From Saprospiraceae bacterium (GTDB lineage Bacteria; Bacteroidota; Bacteroidia; Chitinophagales; Saprospiraceae), in contig JADKGF010000055.1 of NCBI GenBank assembly GCA_016717105.1, positions 1-60,320 on the forward strand: a DNA stretch of 60,320 nucleotides. Direction: 5' to 3'. Below, one piece after another: positions 28,172 through 38,529 of this stretch. The notes beneath the pieces were generated by a model that was given only the letters and a program-made list of their open reading frames with translations, had not been told where the DNA came from and made no database searches. Positions within the stretch are counted from its first letter, which is position 1. Every line of letters begins with the position of its first letter. A program made the position numbers and the translations under genes.

Positions 28172-31100
28172 CGCTGTATTATTAAAAATCCATTAATAAC
28201 TTCCTGACCTTTGCCTACATCTATGATATAAAAATAAGTACCTACAGGAAGATCATTTCCACCATATGTACCATTCCAGTCATTTTTGTACGATGTGCCA
28301 TAAAATACCTCTTCGCCCCATTCATTAAATATCACAACTTTATTGTCAGGAAACTGACCTGTTTCGAGGCATGGGATGACAAAATAGTCATTGATTCCAT
28401 CTCCGTTTGGTGTAATAATTGACGGCGCTTTACATAGGATATCCTTGTTAAATTTAATGGTAACTGAAGCTTTATCACACAAATCCATACAATAATCTGC
28501 ACATATCCTATAGGTAATCACCTGATCTACAGGATACCTTGGATCAGGAATATAAATAATATTTGTCCCGTCTATCTTGGCTGTGCCATGTTGAGGGCCA
28601 TTTAATATCGATATATTTACAAGGTCAGGTGTAAGGTCATTGTTCAAAATTTCTAAATTACCAACATCTCCATAATTCATTACATACTCATCATTAATAG
28701 CTTGGGGCTCAAACTGTACATAGACGTTTACAGTATCTCTCGAAAAATTGGGGCAACCAGTAACAGAATAATCTAAATAAAATACATTATCACCAGATTC
28801 AAGTCGTGTGATAGATGGCGAAATAGACTTAGGATCAGAAATCAATACCTCATCATTCAATGATGTCCAGGTCAATTCTACCAATGGTGGCCCATGAAGT
28901 GAAGTCAATCTAACTATATCTTCTGGACAAGCCACAATTTCATTTTCCATAGCACTTGCCTTGATGGCAGGTGGCGTGTTTATAACCAAAACCAAAGATT
29001 CGGATGTTTCAGACGTACAACCGTCAAATGCTGTTTTGGCATACAACAAATTTGCGCCTTCTTTAAATCCGGATATATCAGTCAATAAAAAACATGGTTG
29101 AGTACCCGCTGGTATAATTACCTTTCCACTAGCATCTATCAAACTATAAGTAGCATTTGGATGCAATGTCAATGGCTGTAAACATATCTCCAAGCCCGAA
29201 ATATCTGTACTGCAAATAGAAATTGTTTTTTCGGCAAAAGCCGGTGTAGTTATTTCATCCTTTATTAATACGCTGACCTTCTCCGATAGATCTGAATAAC
29301 AACCGTTTACCAAAATCTGCACTTGATATGTGCCTGAGAGCGACTTATCTGCATTAGGTAAAATAATACTGGGATTTTGGCTAGTAATAGTCGTACTTCC
29401 TGTCCATAAATATTTGGCATTCGGTTGTTGCCCTGCATTGAGCTGTAGTGTATCACCAAAGCAAACTGGCGAATTGGATGTTATAATCTCTGTGGAAGGC
29501 TTGGGCCGAACTTCGATGTTTATAGGATCAGATGGCTGTGAAGTACAATTACCAGACTTAACTTCTAGCGTATATTTTCCAGATTGGGCCATCGACGCAG
29601 TATTGTAACTCAAAATTGGCGATGTCGTTGTAATTTGTCCAAGCGGAGTATTCCATATATAATTGCCACTTGAAGCTTGAGATCCGATTATTTTTATCGT
29701 ATCACCAACACAATAAAATGGTGCAGCTGATAAAGCAGGTTTGGCAGGAATTAAGTCAAAATCTACCCCTGAAGTAAAAGGTGGAGAAGGACAGTTATGG
29801 TTATAAACTACTAGCGTATAAATACCTGTGTCCTGTAGATTTATATTAGAAATGGTTGCATTCCTGTCATTTGAAATGTATCCATTAGGGCCAGTCCACT
29901 TGTATGAATAGTGGCTAGAGTCAGGAAAGACTGACGGTTGAAAGGTTATAATGTCTTGCGCTGACATACATGGACGTGCATCGTTGCTCAAGGCCGTTAT
30001 CTCAGGTACAGAAATCACTTTGACGGTCGTACTTGCATTGTTTTTGCAACCTGTAACTGTTGTAATGGTCACAGAGTAATCTCCTGGCACACCAATAATG
30101 GTCGGATTGAACACAGAAGGAATATTAGCTACTGGGCCTGACCATTTGTATTGGGCATTTGGAACATATGTAGCTTCTAATATTACGCTATCTCCATTAC
30201 ATACAGGTCCTGAATTAAATATTCCGACCTGTAAGCTCAAGTCTATTGAAACATATTTTGGCAGAGATAAAGGTGAAGTACAATTACCCTTTATAGCTTT
30301 TACGGTCCAGTTACCCTGTAAGGTTGATTGGGCATTAGACAAAATAAGGCTATTGTCATTTGTAGTGGTAAAAAGCACACCATTTAGATACCATTCGAAC
30401 TTTTCGGCTGTTGGCGAAGCTGTAGCGACCAAAGAAAAAACTACTCCTTCACAAAAAATTTCTGCACCTGCTATTATCGGCATTGCTGGTCTTTCTAATA
30501 TTGCTACTCTAGTCATTGCTGTATCAGAAATACATTTGCCATTATTGACCACCAAAAAATAATTTCCTGCATTGCTTGACCCAGCATTATTAATGACATT
30601 TGGATTCGCTCCTTGAGATTGATAACCATTCGGGCCAGTCCATGTATAGGTAAACTTAGGATTATTAGTTGCACTACCCAAGACAATATTATCTCCTTCG
30701 CAAGGTGACAAAAGTAGATCTTTTACGGAAGCTAATGGCACGTCAAGTACCGTAATTTTCAGGAGTTGTGAAGGATTTGAACTACAATCTGGACCTCTCG
30801 CTATCACATAATAAAAGTGCGCGTCGAGTGTAGATGGTTTAAGCACAACCTCTGGTGTTGGAGTAGATTTCAATAAAATTCCATCTGGGCTGATGCCTTC
30901 ATACCAATCATAAAAGATACCGCCACTGTAATTGGTAGTAGTCAATAATACTTCCGATCCTAAGCAAATTTCTTTCTCGGATGCTACAAGTACAGGATTT
31001 GTCAATGGTTTAATGTTGACAGAAACTGAACCCATGGATACACAACCATTAAACCCAAAAACCGTGAGCACATATACACCATTATAACTTTCATCTGCAT

Positions 31101-34100
31101 TTGGTATCTTGGGATTTTCTGTAAAGAACTCAATATTACCTGGTCGTCCCATCTAAAAGAATATGTACCTGGTATAGATGCTGTTGGCAAATTGGCAAAC
31201 AACTTTAAAGTATCATTGCTACAAAGACCCGAAGTATAAGTAGGCTTGATCTCATATGGTTTTAATTTCACAAGACTTATACAGGTATCGGCATTACCGT
31301 GTTTGTCTTCTACTATAAGTTGAACTTCAATATCTGTATTAGCTTGACTACAATTTACCTCTGATGGAATGGTTTTCATTGTCGTAATTTGACAATTGTC
31401 CTGACTTCCATTATTTATCATTTCAGGCGTTATGGCAATATTTACCAAGCCTGTTGGTTCTAGATTTACCACAGCATTTTTGCATTTTGCGATTGGTGCT
31501 TCTAGATCGAGTACTTCCACTTCAAAAGTACATGTACCCGTATTGCCAGCTAAGTCTGTTGTGGTTAATGTGAGTATATTTGTTCCACCATTCAATACAA
31601 TTGGATGTGTTACAATGTCATTAAGAATATTTTGATTGGCAAATACTGTCGCACCGCTTGAACTTATAGTAAAACTATGATCTGAATACCTTAAAATGCC
31701 TTTGATATAACTCGTGTTGTCAATGGTTTGTCCATTTGCCAATGGTTTGCATGGATTGATACCATCATTTCCGTTTTTAGGAACAGCAAGAATGGTTACG
31801 GTTTTATTGGCTATCCAAGTATTGAAAACTTGAAAAGGTATTTCAAATCTTGTAACAGACAAGGCTGAACATGACACATTTTCAGATTGAATTGCGGTAT
31901 TTCCTATTACGTAACCTCCAGGGCCAAGGATTTCAAAATATTCTCCTGCCTCATTATTGTCACCAAAAAATTGGATTTCAAGATAGACTGGATTTGTAAC
32001 AAAACGTATAGGAAACACATTACTAAACACAATCTGTTTATTTCTGGCTTCATAAAGATTCGTATTGGCATTTAATGCAAAAGAAATACCACCAGCTTCA
32101 TTGGATGCTGGAGAAATCTGGTTGTAGGTGCGATTGCCCGCACAATATTCAGTTACTTGAAAATTGATCGGAATAGGAATAGTATCCATACACACACCTT
32201 TTGACAAAACTGTAGATATTTTTGAAGGGCAAGCGATAATTGGACTTGTTTTATCTTTTACATCAACTTGTATCGCGCAAGAAGATTTATTGGTCGCACA
32301 ATCTTCCGCAAAGAAAGTAATGGTATGAGTCCCAGTTCCCAATCGAAAGTCAACCGAATCTCGGCCAGTAAGCAAGATTGATGGCCCACCATCGATGCTG
32401 TATGATTTTTTAACCGCATTACTTATGTCTGTCTCATAGGTGATGCTTACTTCTATTTTACTACCTCCACATATATTATTAATAGAAAGGACAGGGCTGC
32501 CTGCCACCATGTTAGGAACAAATTTAAGGTCTATATATCCATCATTCGCTATCCAGGTTTCAATCTTGTTTATTGGCAACAATATTGTCATTTCTGTCGT
32601 CGCACATTGGCCTGCACCAACTGTTGTCGTACCAAGCATATTGCCATCTTCATCAAAAAATATTGAAAAATTCTGTCACATCATCTATATCCATATTGAT
32701 CAATCTGACCTCGAGCAAACCATCTGACAAAGGTAATGCTGTAGAAGGATTGAAAGGTCCGATATGCAGATCTACTGCATCGATGATCGACTCCGGTCCT
32801 GGTGGTGTAGATGATGTAATAGCCGCACTTATTATCTTATGAATGGTCGGAGAAGATTCTACACAATCATCCTGAGCATCAGGTACTTTAATTTTTATTT
32901 CAGCTATACAATTTGTAGGTTCAGTGGATAAGGTCAAATTATCACCGCAATTGGTCAAAATTGGTGCTAAAGTATCTGTAACTCCAAAAACTGCACTCGT
33001 AACCGCTGCATTTCCACAGGTATCAAAATATACAAAATCTACTTCTGCATATCTAAGAAAACCAGCCAAAGGCGAAGGACAAACTTGACTAGGAAGTTTA
33101 TTGGGTGATATGCCCGGCCAAGTAGAAGTGTCTTGTAAAATATAACTTCCTTTCAGCGCAGCAAATGAACTAATCGGACCACAAATAGGGTTGGCAGTTG
33201 AATGCCCCATATTTTGAACCCATAAAAATAGTCGAGCATTAAAATCCACATTATCAGCACAACTAAACACTTCATCTGTAGCATTTTTTGTGATCAAAGG
33301 TGCTTTATCCTGTTTAATTTGCAAGACTTGTTTGTAGGTTGATTTGTTACCGCAGACATCAGTTAGCGTGTAAGTCCGATCAACAATCGACACACAAGAC
33401 TCAGTCTTTACCGTATCCTTAAATGATGTAAAAACGGTCGAACAATTATCACTATATTTAATGTAAATACTATCAGGGCTATTTTGATAAGTATCGCAAC
33501 TTATGCTTACCGTAGGCTTATCGATGACCGTTGGTGGGAATGTATCAATGACAGTGATTTTGTGCGTATGTGTGCTCGAGTTTCCACATTTGTCGGTCGC
33601 CGTCCATATTCTGGTAATTACATAATTGTAATGCATACAAGCCAATGTATCTGGTGAACGGGTTGATTGAACATTAAGTATTGGTATGACCTTTTTGTCA
33701 CAATAATCCAAAACTTGTGGTGGATCTTCAGATGGTATATTGCTGCAATCGACAGTCACATCCGTTGGCATTTGAACAAATATAGGCGCCACATTATCTG
33801 TAACAGAAAAGTAGTAGTACCTGGTGTAATGGTTTGATTGCTACATTCGTCTTTTACAAAAAAATTGATCCTCAAAGTCCATTGACAAATGCCATCCGGT
33901 ATCATAGGATATGGCCCTAAAGCTATATTCCCGCCACCTGAAGCGATGTCAACACCTTGCGAAGAAATGGCGTAGGTAAAAGTAGTCCAGATAAGCGTAT
34001 TGGAACAATTATCAGCTGCTACGTATCCAGCCTTCTTTTTAATCCAAGCTATGAGTGTATCTCTGATTCCTACTTTACAATCGTACTGGACACTTGGTAC

Positions 34101-34502
34101 ACTATTGATGGATGGTGGTGTGATATCTGTTGTAAAAAAACTGGCTGTCGTGGTCGCACTTGTATTTCCAGCGGCATCTATTGCTGAAAATGTGACATCC
34201 ACCTTTTGCTTATTACCACATAAAACATCAAGTGAATTATTGAATATAGTAATAGCTTGTGCAAGGGTAATATTTGTAACGATGGTAAAACTGCCCGAAT
34301 TGTCCGAAAAAACGGCTCCACCAGCATTGTTGAACCATGTAGTTAATTTATCACTCAAGTTAGTAGTCACACCACATTCATACGATGTATCTCTGGCAGC
34401 TGAAATGATCACAGGCGCTTCCGTATCCTGACTAAATGCAATATTTATCAGAAATACACACAATAAACTTAAAACTATACGCCGTGTATATATATTCATC
34501 AT
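28168..34502 (-). CDS. Giant multi-Ig/HYR surface adhesin with T9SS type B sorting domain (SprB-like; three frameshifts)
   Basis: Four fragments (34502-33756, 33792-32653, 32639-31002, 31152-28168) form one reading of about 2,100 residues. The signal peptide is IVLSLLCVFLINIAFSQ. HYR-like repeats follow (APIFVQMPTDVTVDC, TATDKCGNSSTHTHKITVID). Many Ig/PKD-like repeats come next, with the motif VCNGDSVILEA (also VCFGDTLQLNAG and YCVGDTIKIIGS). Then comes a cadherin-like segment (GNLEILNNDLTP). The CHU_C sorting tail is SIITPNGDGINDYFVIP, then VVIFNEWGEEVFYG. The frame breaks near 33811 (TTTT run), 32660 and 31137, each fixed by one base. It is a cell-surface adhesin exported by T9SS, probably for gliding or attachment, co-operonic with its SprF-like partner. 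Confidence 0.88.
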
Positions 34503-34560
34503 TATAACAAATGTCTCAGGTTGCGCTGAACATAATTAATTATGCCCAACAAATCATCTA

Positions 34561-34568
34561 CAAAGATA
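34561..34568 (-). promoter_or_regulatory. -7 box TATCTTTG for the adhesin operon
   Basis: It is an exact TAnnTTTG on the minus strand, 58 bp before the adhesin ATG at 34502. No clear -33 TTTG is present. Confidence 0.4.
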
Positions 34569-34711
34569 TACCAATATTTCGGGAGTTCGGTATTGAAACC
34601 TACAATTTGACTGTTTAAAAATGATCCCTTTGATTTTTGTGAAGGAATCTATATCCAGTCTTACCGTAAAGATAAGATTTGTTTATTATAAATATTTATT
34701 GGCGAATATGG

Positions 34712-35040
34712 TTATTTAAGTGTCATACTGTACTCAGCCACTGCTTTGATTTCTTCAGCAGACAGGATTTTTTCGTATGGCATCATGAGGCCTTTCCCCT
34801 TTTTGTGACTTGTGTTATCCTTGCATCCAAATCCAGTGTACTTACTGTAAGATCTTTCGATCCATTGAGACCAAGTTTACCATCTGCCCCATGACACAAT
34901 TCGCAATTCTGCTTAAAAATGACAGAGCCATCCACCGTGGATTTTGCAGGCACTGATTCTGAAGCAGGTGTATTGTTTTGTTTGTTGGCACAAGCCAAAA
35001 TAGAAAAACAAATTATGAATATAACTAAATATTTTGACAT
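34712..35040 (-). CDS. Small class I cytochrome c (one frameshift)
   Basis: It has a lipoprotein-like signal (IFIICFSILACANK), then the haem motif CELCHG (VIFKQNCELCHGADGKLG). The first frame stops at 34783 (VTKRGKAS). One base change in the AAAAAGGGG run near 34797 continues it as KGKGLMMPYEKILSAEEIKA and VAEYSMTLK, ending at 34712. This supplies the axial Met region (LMMPY) and the last helix expected of a ~105-residue monohaem cytochrome. It is likely a periplasmic electron carrier. The redox partner is unknown. A possible promoter TATTTTTG lies at 35059-35066, with TTG 16 nt upstream. Confidence 0.8.
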
Positions 35041-35058
35041 GACTTTGATTATTTGTTA

Positions 35059-35085
35059 CAAAAATATAATTCTTCAACAAACCAA
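35059..35085 (-). promoter_or_regulatory. Promoter for cytochrome c gene (TTG-N16-TATTTTTG)
   Basis: The minus-strand -7 box is at 35059-35066, 19 bp before the ATG, and the TTG is at 35083-35085. Confidence 0.4.
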
Positions 35086-35116
35086 CACATATTATTCCAA
35101 AGTATTTTGACAAATC

Positions 35117-35818
35117 CTACAAATCGCCCAGTTGTGGCCTGATGATAACTTCTTCTACAACTGCACTTTTCTTTAATGAGTACGCCGCCCAAATTGTATC
35201 GGCAATGTCTGCTGCATCCATGAGTCTTTCTTGCGGAAGATCTACTCCAGCCCACGAATCAGACCAAGTGGCACCAGGCAAAACGGCAGTCACCCTTATT
35301 CCTTTATCTAATAGCTCTTGACGCAAAACTTTAGTAAATCCAAGTAAAGCAAATTTTGAAATGCTATACGAGCCACCATTTGGATAAGCCGTTTGACTAG
35401 CTATACTACACATATTAAAAATATGAGGCTTTGCTGATGATGTCATAAACGGTACGATAGCCCGCGTAAGATGGTATGCACTATATAGGTTTGTTTCTAT
35501 CAGCTTCTCAAGTGTACCTTCATTTTCTTCACATGTAGATCCAGATAAAAATATTCCACCATTATTGATCAACACATCTATAGATCCAAACATCTTTAAG
35601 GCTGCCTCAGCAAATGCTAAAACATCTTTTCTCTTGCTGATGTCGGTTGATTTTATTAACACTTGGATACCGTTGTATTTAGTTTCCAATTCCTTCTTCA
35701 AAGACTTTAGATTTTCTTCATTGCGCGCACAAATTGCCAGATTATGCCCTTCAGATGCAAATTTTTCAACTAAAGCTCTTCCTATACCCTTGGAAGCTCC
35801 GGTGATGATTGTATTCAT
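35117..35818 (-). CDS. Short-chain dehydrogenase/reductase
   Basis: The 233-residue classical SDR has the nucleotide-binding motif TGASKGIG (6-13) and NNGG (85-88). The catalytic residues are Ser138, Tyr151 and Lys155 in SYSISK. It uses NAD(P)(H) on an unknown alcohol or carbonyl substrate in the cytoplasm. An Arg at position 32 (CARNEEN) favours NADP(H), by analogy to the family. The frame is intact. It is divergent from mlaE with about 107 bp between. Confidence 0.9.
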   Translation of the reverse strand: MNTIITGASKGIGRALVEKFASEGHNLAICARNEENLKSLKKELETKYNGIQVLIKSTDISKRKDVLAFAEAALKMFGSIDVLINNGGIFLSGSTCEENEGTLEKLIETNLYSAYHLTRAIVPFMTSSAKPHIFNMCSIASQTAYPNGGSYSISKFALLGFTKVLRQELLDKGIRVTAVLPGATWSDSWAGVDLPQERLMDAADIADTIWAAYSLKKSAVVEEVIIRPQLGDL

Positions 35819-35925
35819 GTGTAAACAAGATAAATATTGGTTTTAAACATTAATTACCGAAAAAAGTTAATAATATGATTAATTTTGGGCCATGAGTTTC
35901 AAGATAAATTCATAAGTATTCAAGC

Positions 35926-36672
35926 ATGAACTTAAATCTTTTCTACCACTTCGGTAACTTCATATTGTGGCAGGGCCAAATTTATAAAAAACCCGAGAAC
36001 AACAATATGTATTATAAGGAAACCATTCGCCAGATGTATGATATCGGTATTGGCTCACTTCCGATTGTTTTTTTGATTTCAATATTTATTGGTGCCGTCA
36101 CGGCTGTACAATTTTATTACCAGATGGCAGGCACATTGATACCCGCATATTATATCGGGTACATCGTAAGAGATATGACCATCATAGAGTTGGCACCTAC
36201 GATTACATGCCTAGTATTGGCAGGGAAAGTAGGCAGTAACATGGCCGCTGAGCTAGGTGGAATGCGTCAAAAAGAACATATCGATGCCATGGAAATCATG
36301 GGTGTAAATACCTCAGCATATCTCATTTTGCCCAAATTAATTGCGGCCATTTTGATGATACCGATTTTGGTTTGTGCCGCAGCACTCATAGGAATAGCTG
36401 GTGCTTACTTAGCGAGTGTTCCAGTAGGTTTATTTACTTCAGCAGAGTTTATCAAAGGTGTGCGCTCGTTTTTTGTACCTTATAATGTGTACATGATGAT
36501 GGTGAAAGCTGTAACATTTGGTTATATTCTGACAAGTGTATCATGCTATCAAGGATATTTTGTAAAAGGTGGAAGTATAGAACTCGGCGAGGCAAGTACC
36601 AGAGCCGTAGTATATAGTAATATTTTGATTTTGTTGGCCGATTATGTCATAGCTATAGTATTAACAGCGTAA
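35926..36672 (+). CDS. mlaE: MlaE-family ABC transporter permease
   Basis: The 248-residue inner membrane permease has five to six hydrophobic helices. It carries the MlaE signature around GKVGSNMAAELGGMRQKEHI and DAMEIMGVN. With the adjacent ATPase it forms the core of an Mla-type phospholipid transporter that maintains outer membrane lipid asymmetry. A TAATTTTG box at 35880-35887 is a possible -7 element. It is followed 4 bp later by mlaF. No MCE-domain gene (mlaD) is adjacent, so the substrate-binding subunit is encoded elsewhere. Confidence 0.93.
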   Translation: MNLNLFYHFGNFILWQGQIYKKPENNNMYYKETIRQMYDIGIGSLPIVFLISIFIGAVTAVQFYYQMAGTLIPAYYIGYIVRDMTIIELAPTITCLVLAGKVGSNMAAELGGMRQKEHIDAMEIMGVNTSAYLILPKLIAAILMIPILVCAAALIGIAGAYLASVPVGLFTSAEFIKGVRSFFVPYNVYMMMVKAVTFGYILTSVSCYQGYFVKGGSIELGEASTRAVVYSNILILLADYVIAIVLTA

Positions 36673-36676
36673 ATGT

Positions 36677-37432
36677 ATGATAAGAGCAGAGAAGATTTTT
36701 AAGGAGTTCGGAGACCAGCAAGTGCTGAAAGGAATCGATTTTACATTTGAAGCCGGAAAAACCAACTTAGTCATAGGTAAATCAGGATCAGGAAAAACTG
36801 TTCTATTGAAAATTTTGGTTGGCTTGTTTAAGCCTACTGCTGGCCATGTGTGGTACGACGATATCGATCTGGTGAATGCTGACAAGGATGCATTACGTAA
36901 GTTAAGAATGCAGGTTGGAATGCTTTTCCAAGGCAACGCATTGTTTGACTCCATGACGATAGAAGAAAATATCCGTTTTCCGCTCGACATGTTTACACAT
37001 AAGACTCTTAAAGAGAAGACGGACCAGGTAAATTATTGCCTTGATCGCGTGAGTTTGACTGGAGTCAATAAAAAATTCCCGTCAGAAATATCTGGTGGTA
37101 TGCAAAAAAGAGTGGGAATCGCTAGAGCTATCGTTTTGAATCCAAAATATCTCTTTTGCGATGAACCCAATTCAGGCCTTGATCCACAAACTTCTATTAC
37201 CATCGATGAACTAATCCAAGATATCACACGCGATAACAATATCACAACCATCATCAATACACATGACATGAATTCGGTAATGGAAATAGGTGAAAATATA
37301 TGCCTTCTTGATAAAGGGCTCTTGGCTTGGAAAGGAAATAAAGATGAAGTTTTAATGGACAAAAATGAGACATTGCACGATTTTATTTTTGCTTCGCCAT
37401 TTTTACAAAAGCTTATAGAAAGCAGCAAATAA
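36677..37432 (+). CDS. mlaF: MlaF-family ABC transporter ATP-binding protein
   Basis: The 251-residue ATPase has Walker A GKSGSGKT (34-41), the signature SGGMQKR (139-145), Walker B YLFCDEP (158-164) and the switch His196 (NTHD). The GMQKR signature variant is usual in Mla ATPases. It powers the MlaE permease in phospholipid transport between the membranes. It is 4 bp downstream of mlaE and convergent with the next gene, 18 bp away. Confidence 0.93.
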   Translation: MIRAEKIFKEFGDQQVLKGIDFTFEAGKTNLVIGKSGSGKTVLLKILVGLFKPTAGHVWYDDIDLVNADKDALRKLRMQVGMLFQGNALFDSMTIEENIRFPLDMFTHKTLKEKTDQVNYCLDRVSLTGVNKKFPSEISGGMQKRVGIARAIVLNPKYLFCDEPNSGLDPQTSITIDELIQDITRDNNITTIINTHDMNSVMEIGENICLLDKGLLAWKGNKDEVLMDKNETLHDFIFASPFLQKLIESSK

Positions 37433-37450
37433 GCTCAAGTTTTGCCAAAT

Positions 37451-38074
37451 TTATACCTTTGGCAATTCATTTTTATCGATAAATAATTCGTACACACCAT
37501 GTGCTAGCCTGTAAAAATCAGCTAGAATATTTTCTGGTACCAAGGTATTGTCAGCATAAAAAATCAGGTAATAATTGGCAGCTTCTATACTCCAGCCACT
37601 CGTTTTCGAAAAGAACCGGAGAATGGTATCATCGAAATGATGGCGAATAAATTCTTCATTTTCACCTGTCAAATGATAGGCATTCGAAAATACAGGATAG
37701 GATTCAAAATCAATATCTTCCCAACCCAAAAATGCACTAATTTTGTGCCCGATTTTTTCAGGTTTCATAAAAAATTCAGGAAGGCCAAGTTGCTTAGAGT
37801 TTACAAAAAATACTGTCTGATCATAAGTTATTACTGTTTTGCCAGTCGAAATTCTATATCTATAATCAAACAAATTGATCTCTACATCCAGTGTATGGGA
37901 TTTTATTTGAGATAAGTTTCTTATTTTTCCATTACCCTTTCGGAATAATTCAAAACCTCGCAGGTAAGATTTTGTGCCAAATTCATCATTATCCAAATAA
38001 TTCAAGCCCAAAGCACCACATATTTGAAGATACTTTTCCTTTCTAGCCACTTCCTTTTTACTCAAGCCAAACAT
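37451..38074 (-). CDS. Conserved hypothetical protein
   Basis: This is a soluble-looking protein of about 207 residues, with no signal peptide or membrane helix. Recognisable conserved segments are FELFRKGNGKIRNL, LFDYRYRISTGK, YDQTVFFVNSKQLGLPEFFM and GWEDIDFESYPVFSNAYHLT. This pattern recurs in an uncharacterised bacterial family; I cannot assign a function. The ATG at 38074 (MFGLSKKEVARK) is preferred over 38128, because the upstream 18 residues are low-complexity Gln/Lys. It is convergent with mlaF. Confidence 0.6.
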   Translation of the reverse strand: MFGLSKKEVARKEKYLQICGALGLNYLDNDEFGTKSYLRGFELFRKGNGKIRNLSQIKSHTLDVEINLFDYRYRISTGKTVITYDQTVFFVNSKQLGLPEFFMKPEKIGHKISAFLGWEDIDFESYPVFSNAYHLTGENEEFIRHHFDDTILRFFSKTSGWSIEAANYYLIFYADNTLVPENILADFYRLAHGVYELFIDKNELPKV

Positions 38075-38250
38075 TGTATAAAAATTAAGATGCGAATATA
38101 ATTGTTTTTGTTGTCTTTGTTTTTTCAAGTATTGATTAACCAGCTTTTGGATAGCGAATCATGCATTAAAAGAATAAATCTGCCCTATTAATCAACATAA
38201 ACTAGTCTGAGCCTGTTTGGAAAAAGCTTTGCAATAGCATATAAAACAAA

Positions 38251-38283
38251 AAACCCTTACAAATCTATGATCTATAAGGGTTT
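38251..38283 (-). terminator. Terminator of the tRNA-Glu transcript
   Basis: AAACCCTTA and TAAGGGTTT form a 9-bp stem. On the minus strand it is followed by a run of T (positions 38250 down to 38243). It begins 14 bp after the tRNA 3' end. Confidence 0.75.
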
Positions 38284-38296
38284 AAAATTTCTTTTG

Positions 38297-38368
38297 TAGC
38301 CCGTAGGGGAATCGAACCCCTCCTACCAGGATGAAAACCTGGCGTCCTAACCGATAAACGAACGGGCC
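38297..38368 (-). tRNA. tRNA-Glu (anticodon TTC)
   Basis: The minus strand folds as a full cloverleaf. The acceptor is GGCCCGT / ACGGGCT with a terminal G-U pair. The anticodon arm CCAGG-TTTTCAT-CCTGG has TTC at the anticodon, and the T arm is GGGGTTCGATTCCCC. No CCA is encoded. A strong promoter lies just upstream and a terminator just downstream, so it is a single-tRNA transcript. Confidence 0.95.
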
Positions 38369-38406
38369 AAAAAATTAAAAATAAATGCCTTTCTTCAAAA
38401 GCGACG

Positions 38407-38436
38407 CAAAGATATATACTATTTCGTTAAATCAAA
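38407..38436 (-). promoter_or_regulatory. Promoter of tRNA-Glu: TTTG-N18-TATCTTTG
   Basis: On the minus strand the -33 TTTG is at 38433-38436 and the -7 TATCTTTG at 38407-38414, 39 bp upstream of the tRNA 5' end. It is the best full-consensus promoter in the window, with one at 19113. Confidence 0.7.
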
Positions 38437-38472
38437 ATAACTTTTTAATTTTTTAAAAAAATATTTAAAAGT

Positions 38473-38519
38473 TGTGTGACTACCTCCATTTACATTTATA
38501 AAATCGTGGTAGTCACACA
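38473..38519 (-). terminator. Terminator after katG
   Basis: TGTGTGACTACC and GGTAGTCACACA form a perfect 12-bp stem with a 23-nt loop, followed on the minus strand by a T-rich tract. It lies 11 bp past the katG stop. Confidence 0.7.
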
Positions 38520-38529
38520 TTAAATATTC

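Noticed and set aside
30098..30562. 154-codon plus-strand ORF inside the giant adhesin
   Set aside because: It is a shadow of the repetitive Ig-like coding sequence on the minus strand.
34000..34431. 143-codon plus-strand ORF at the adhesin N-terminus
   Set aside because: It is antisense to the signal-peptide-proximal HYR repeats, with no domain or ribosome site support.
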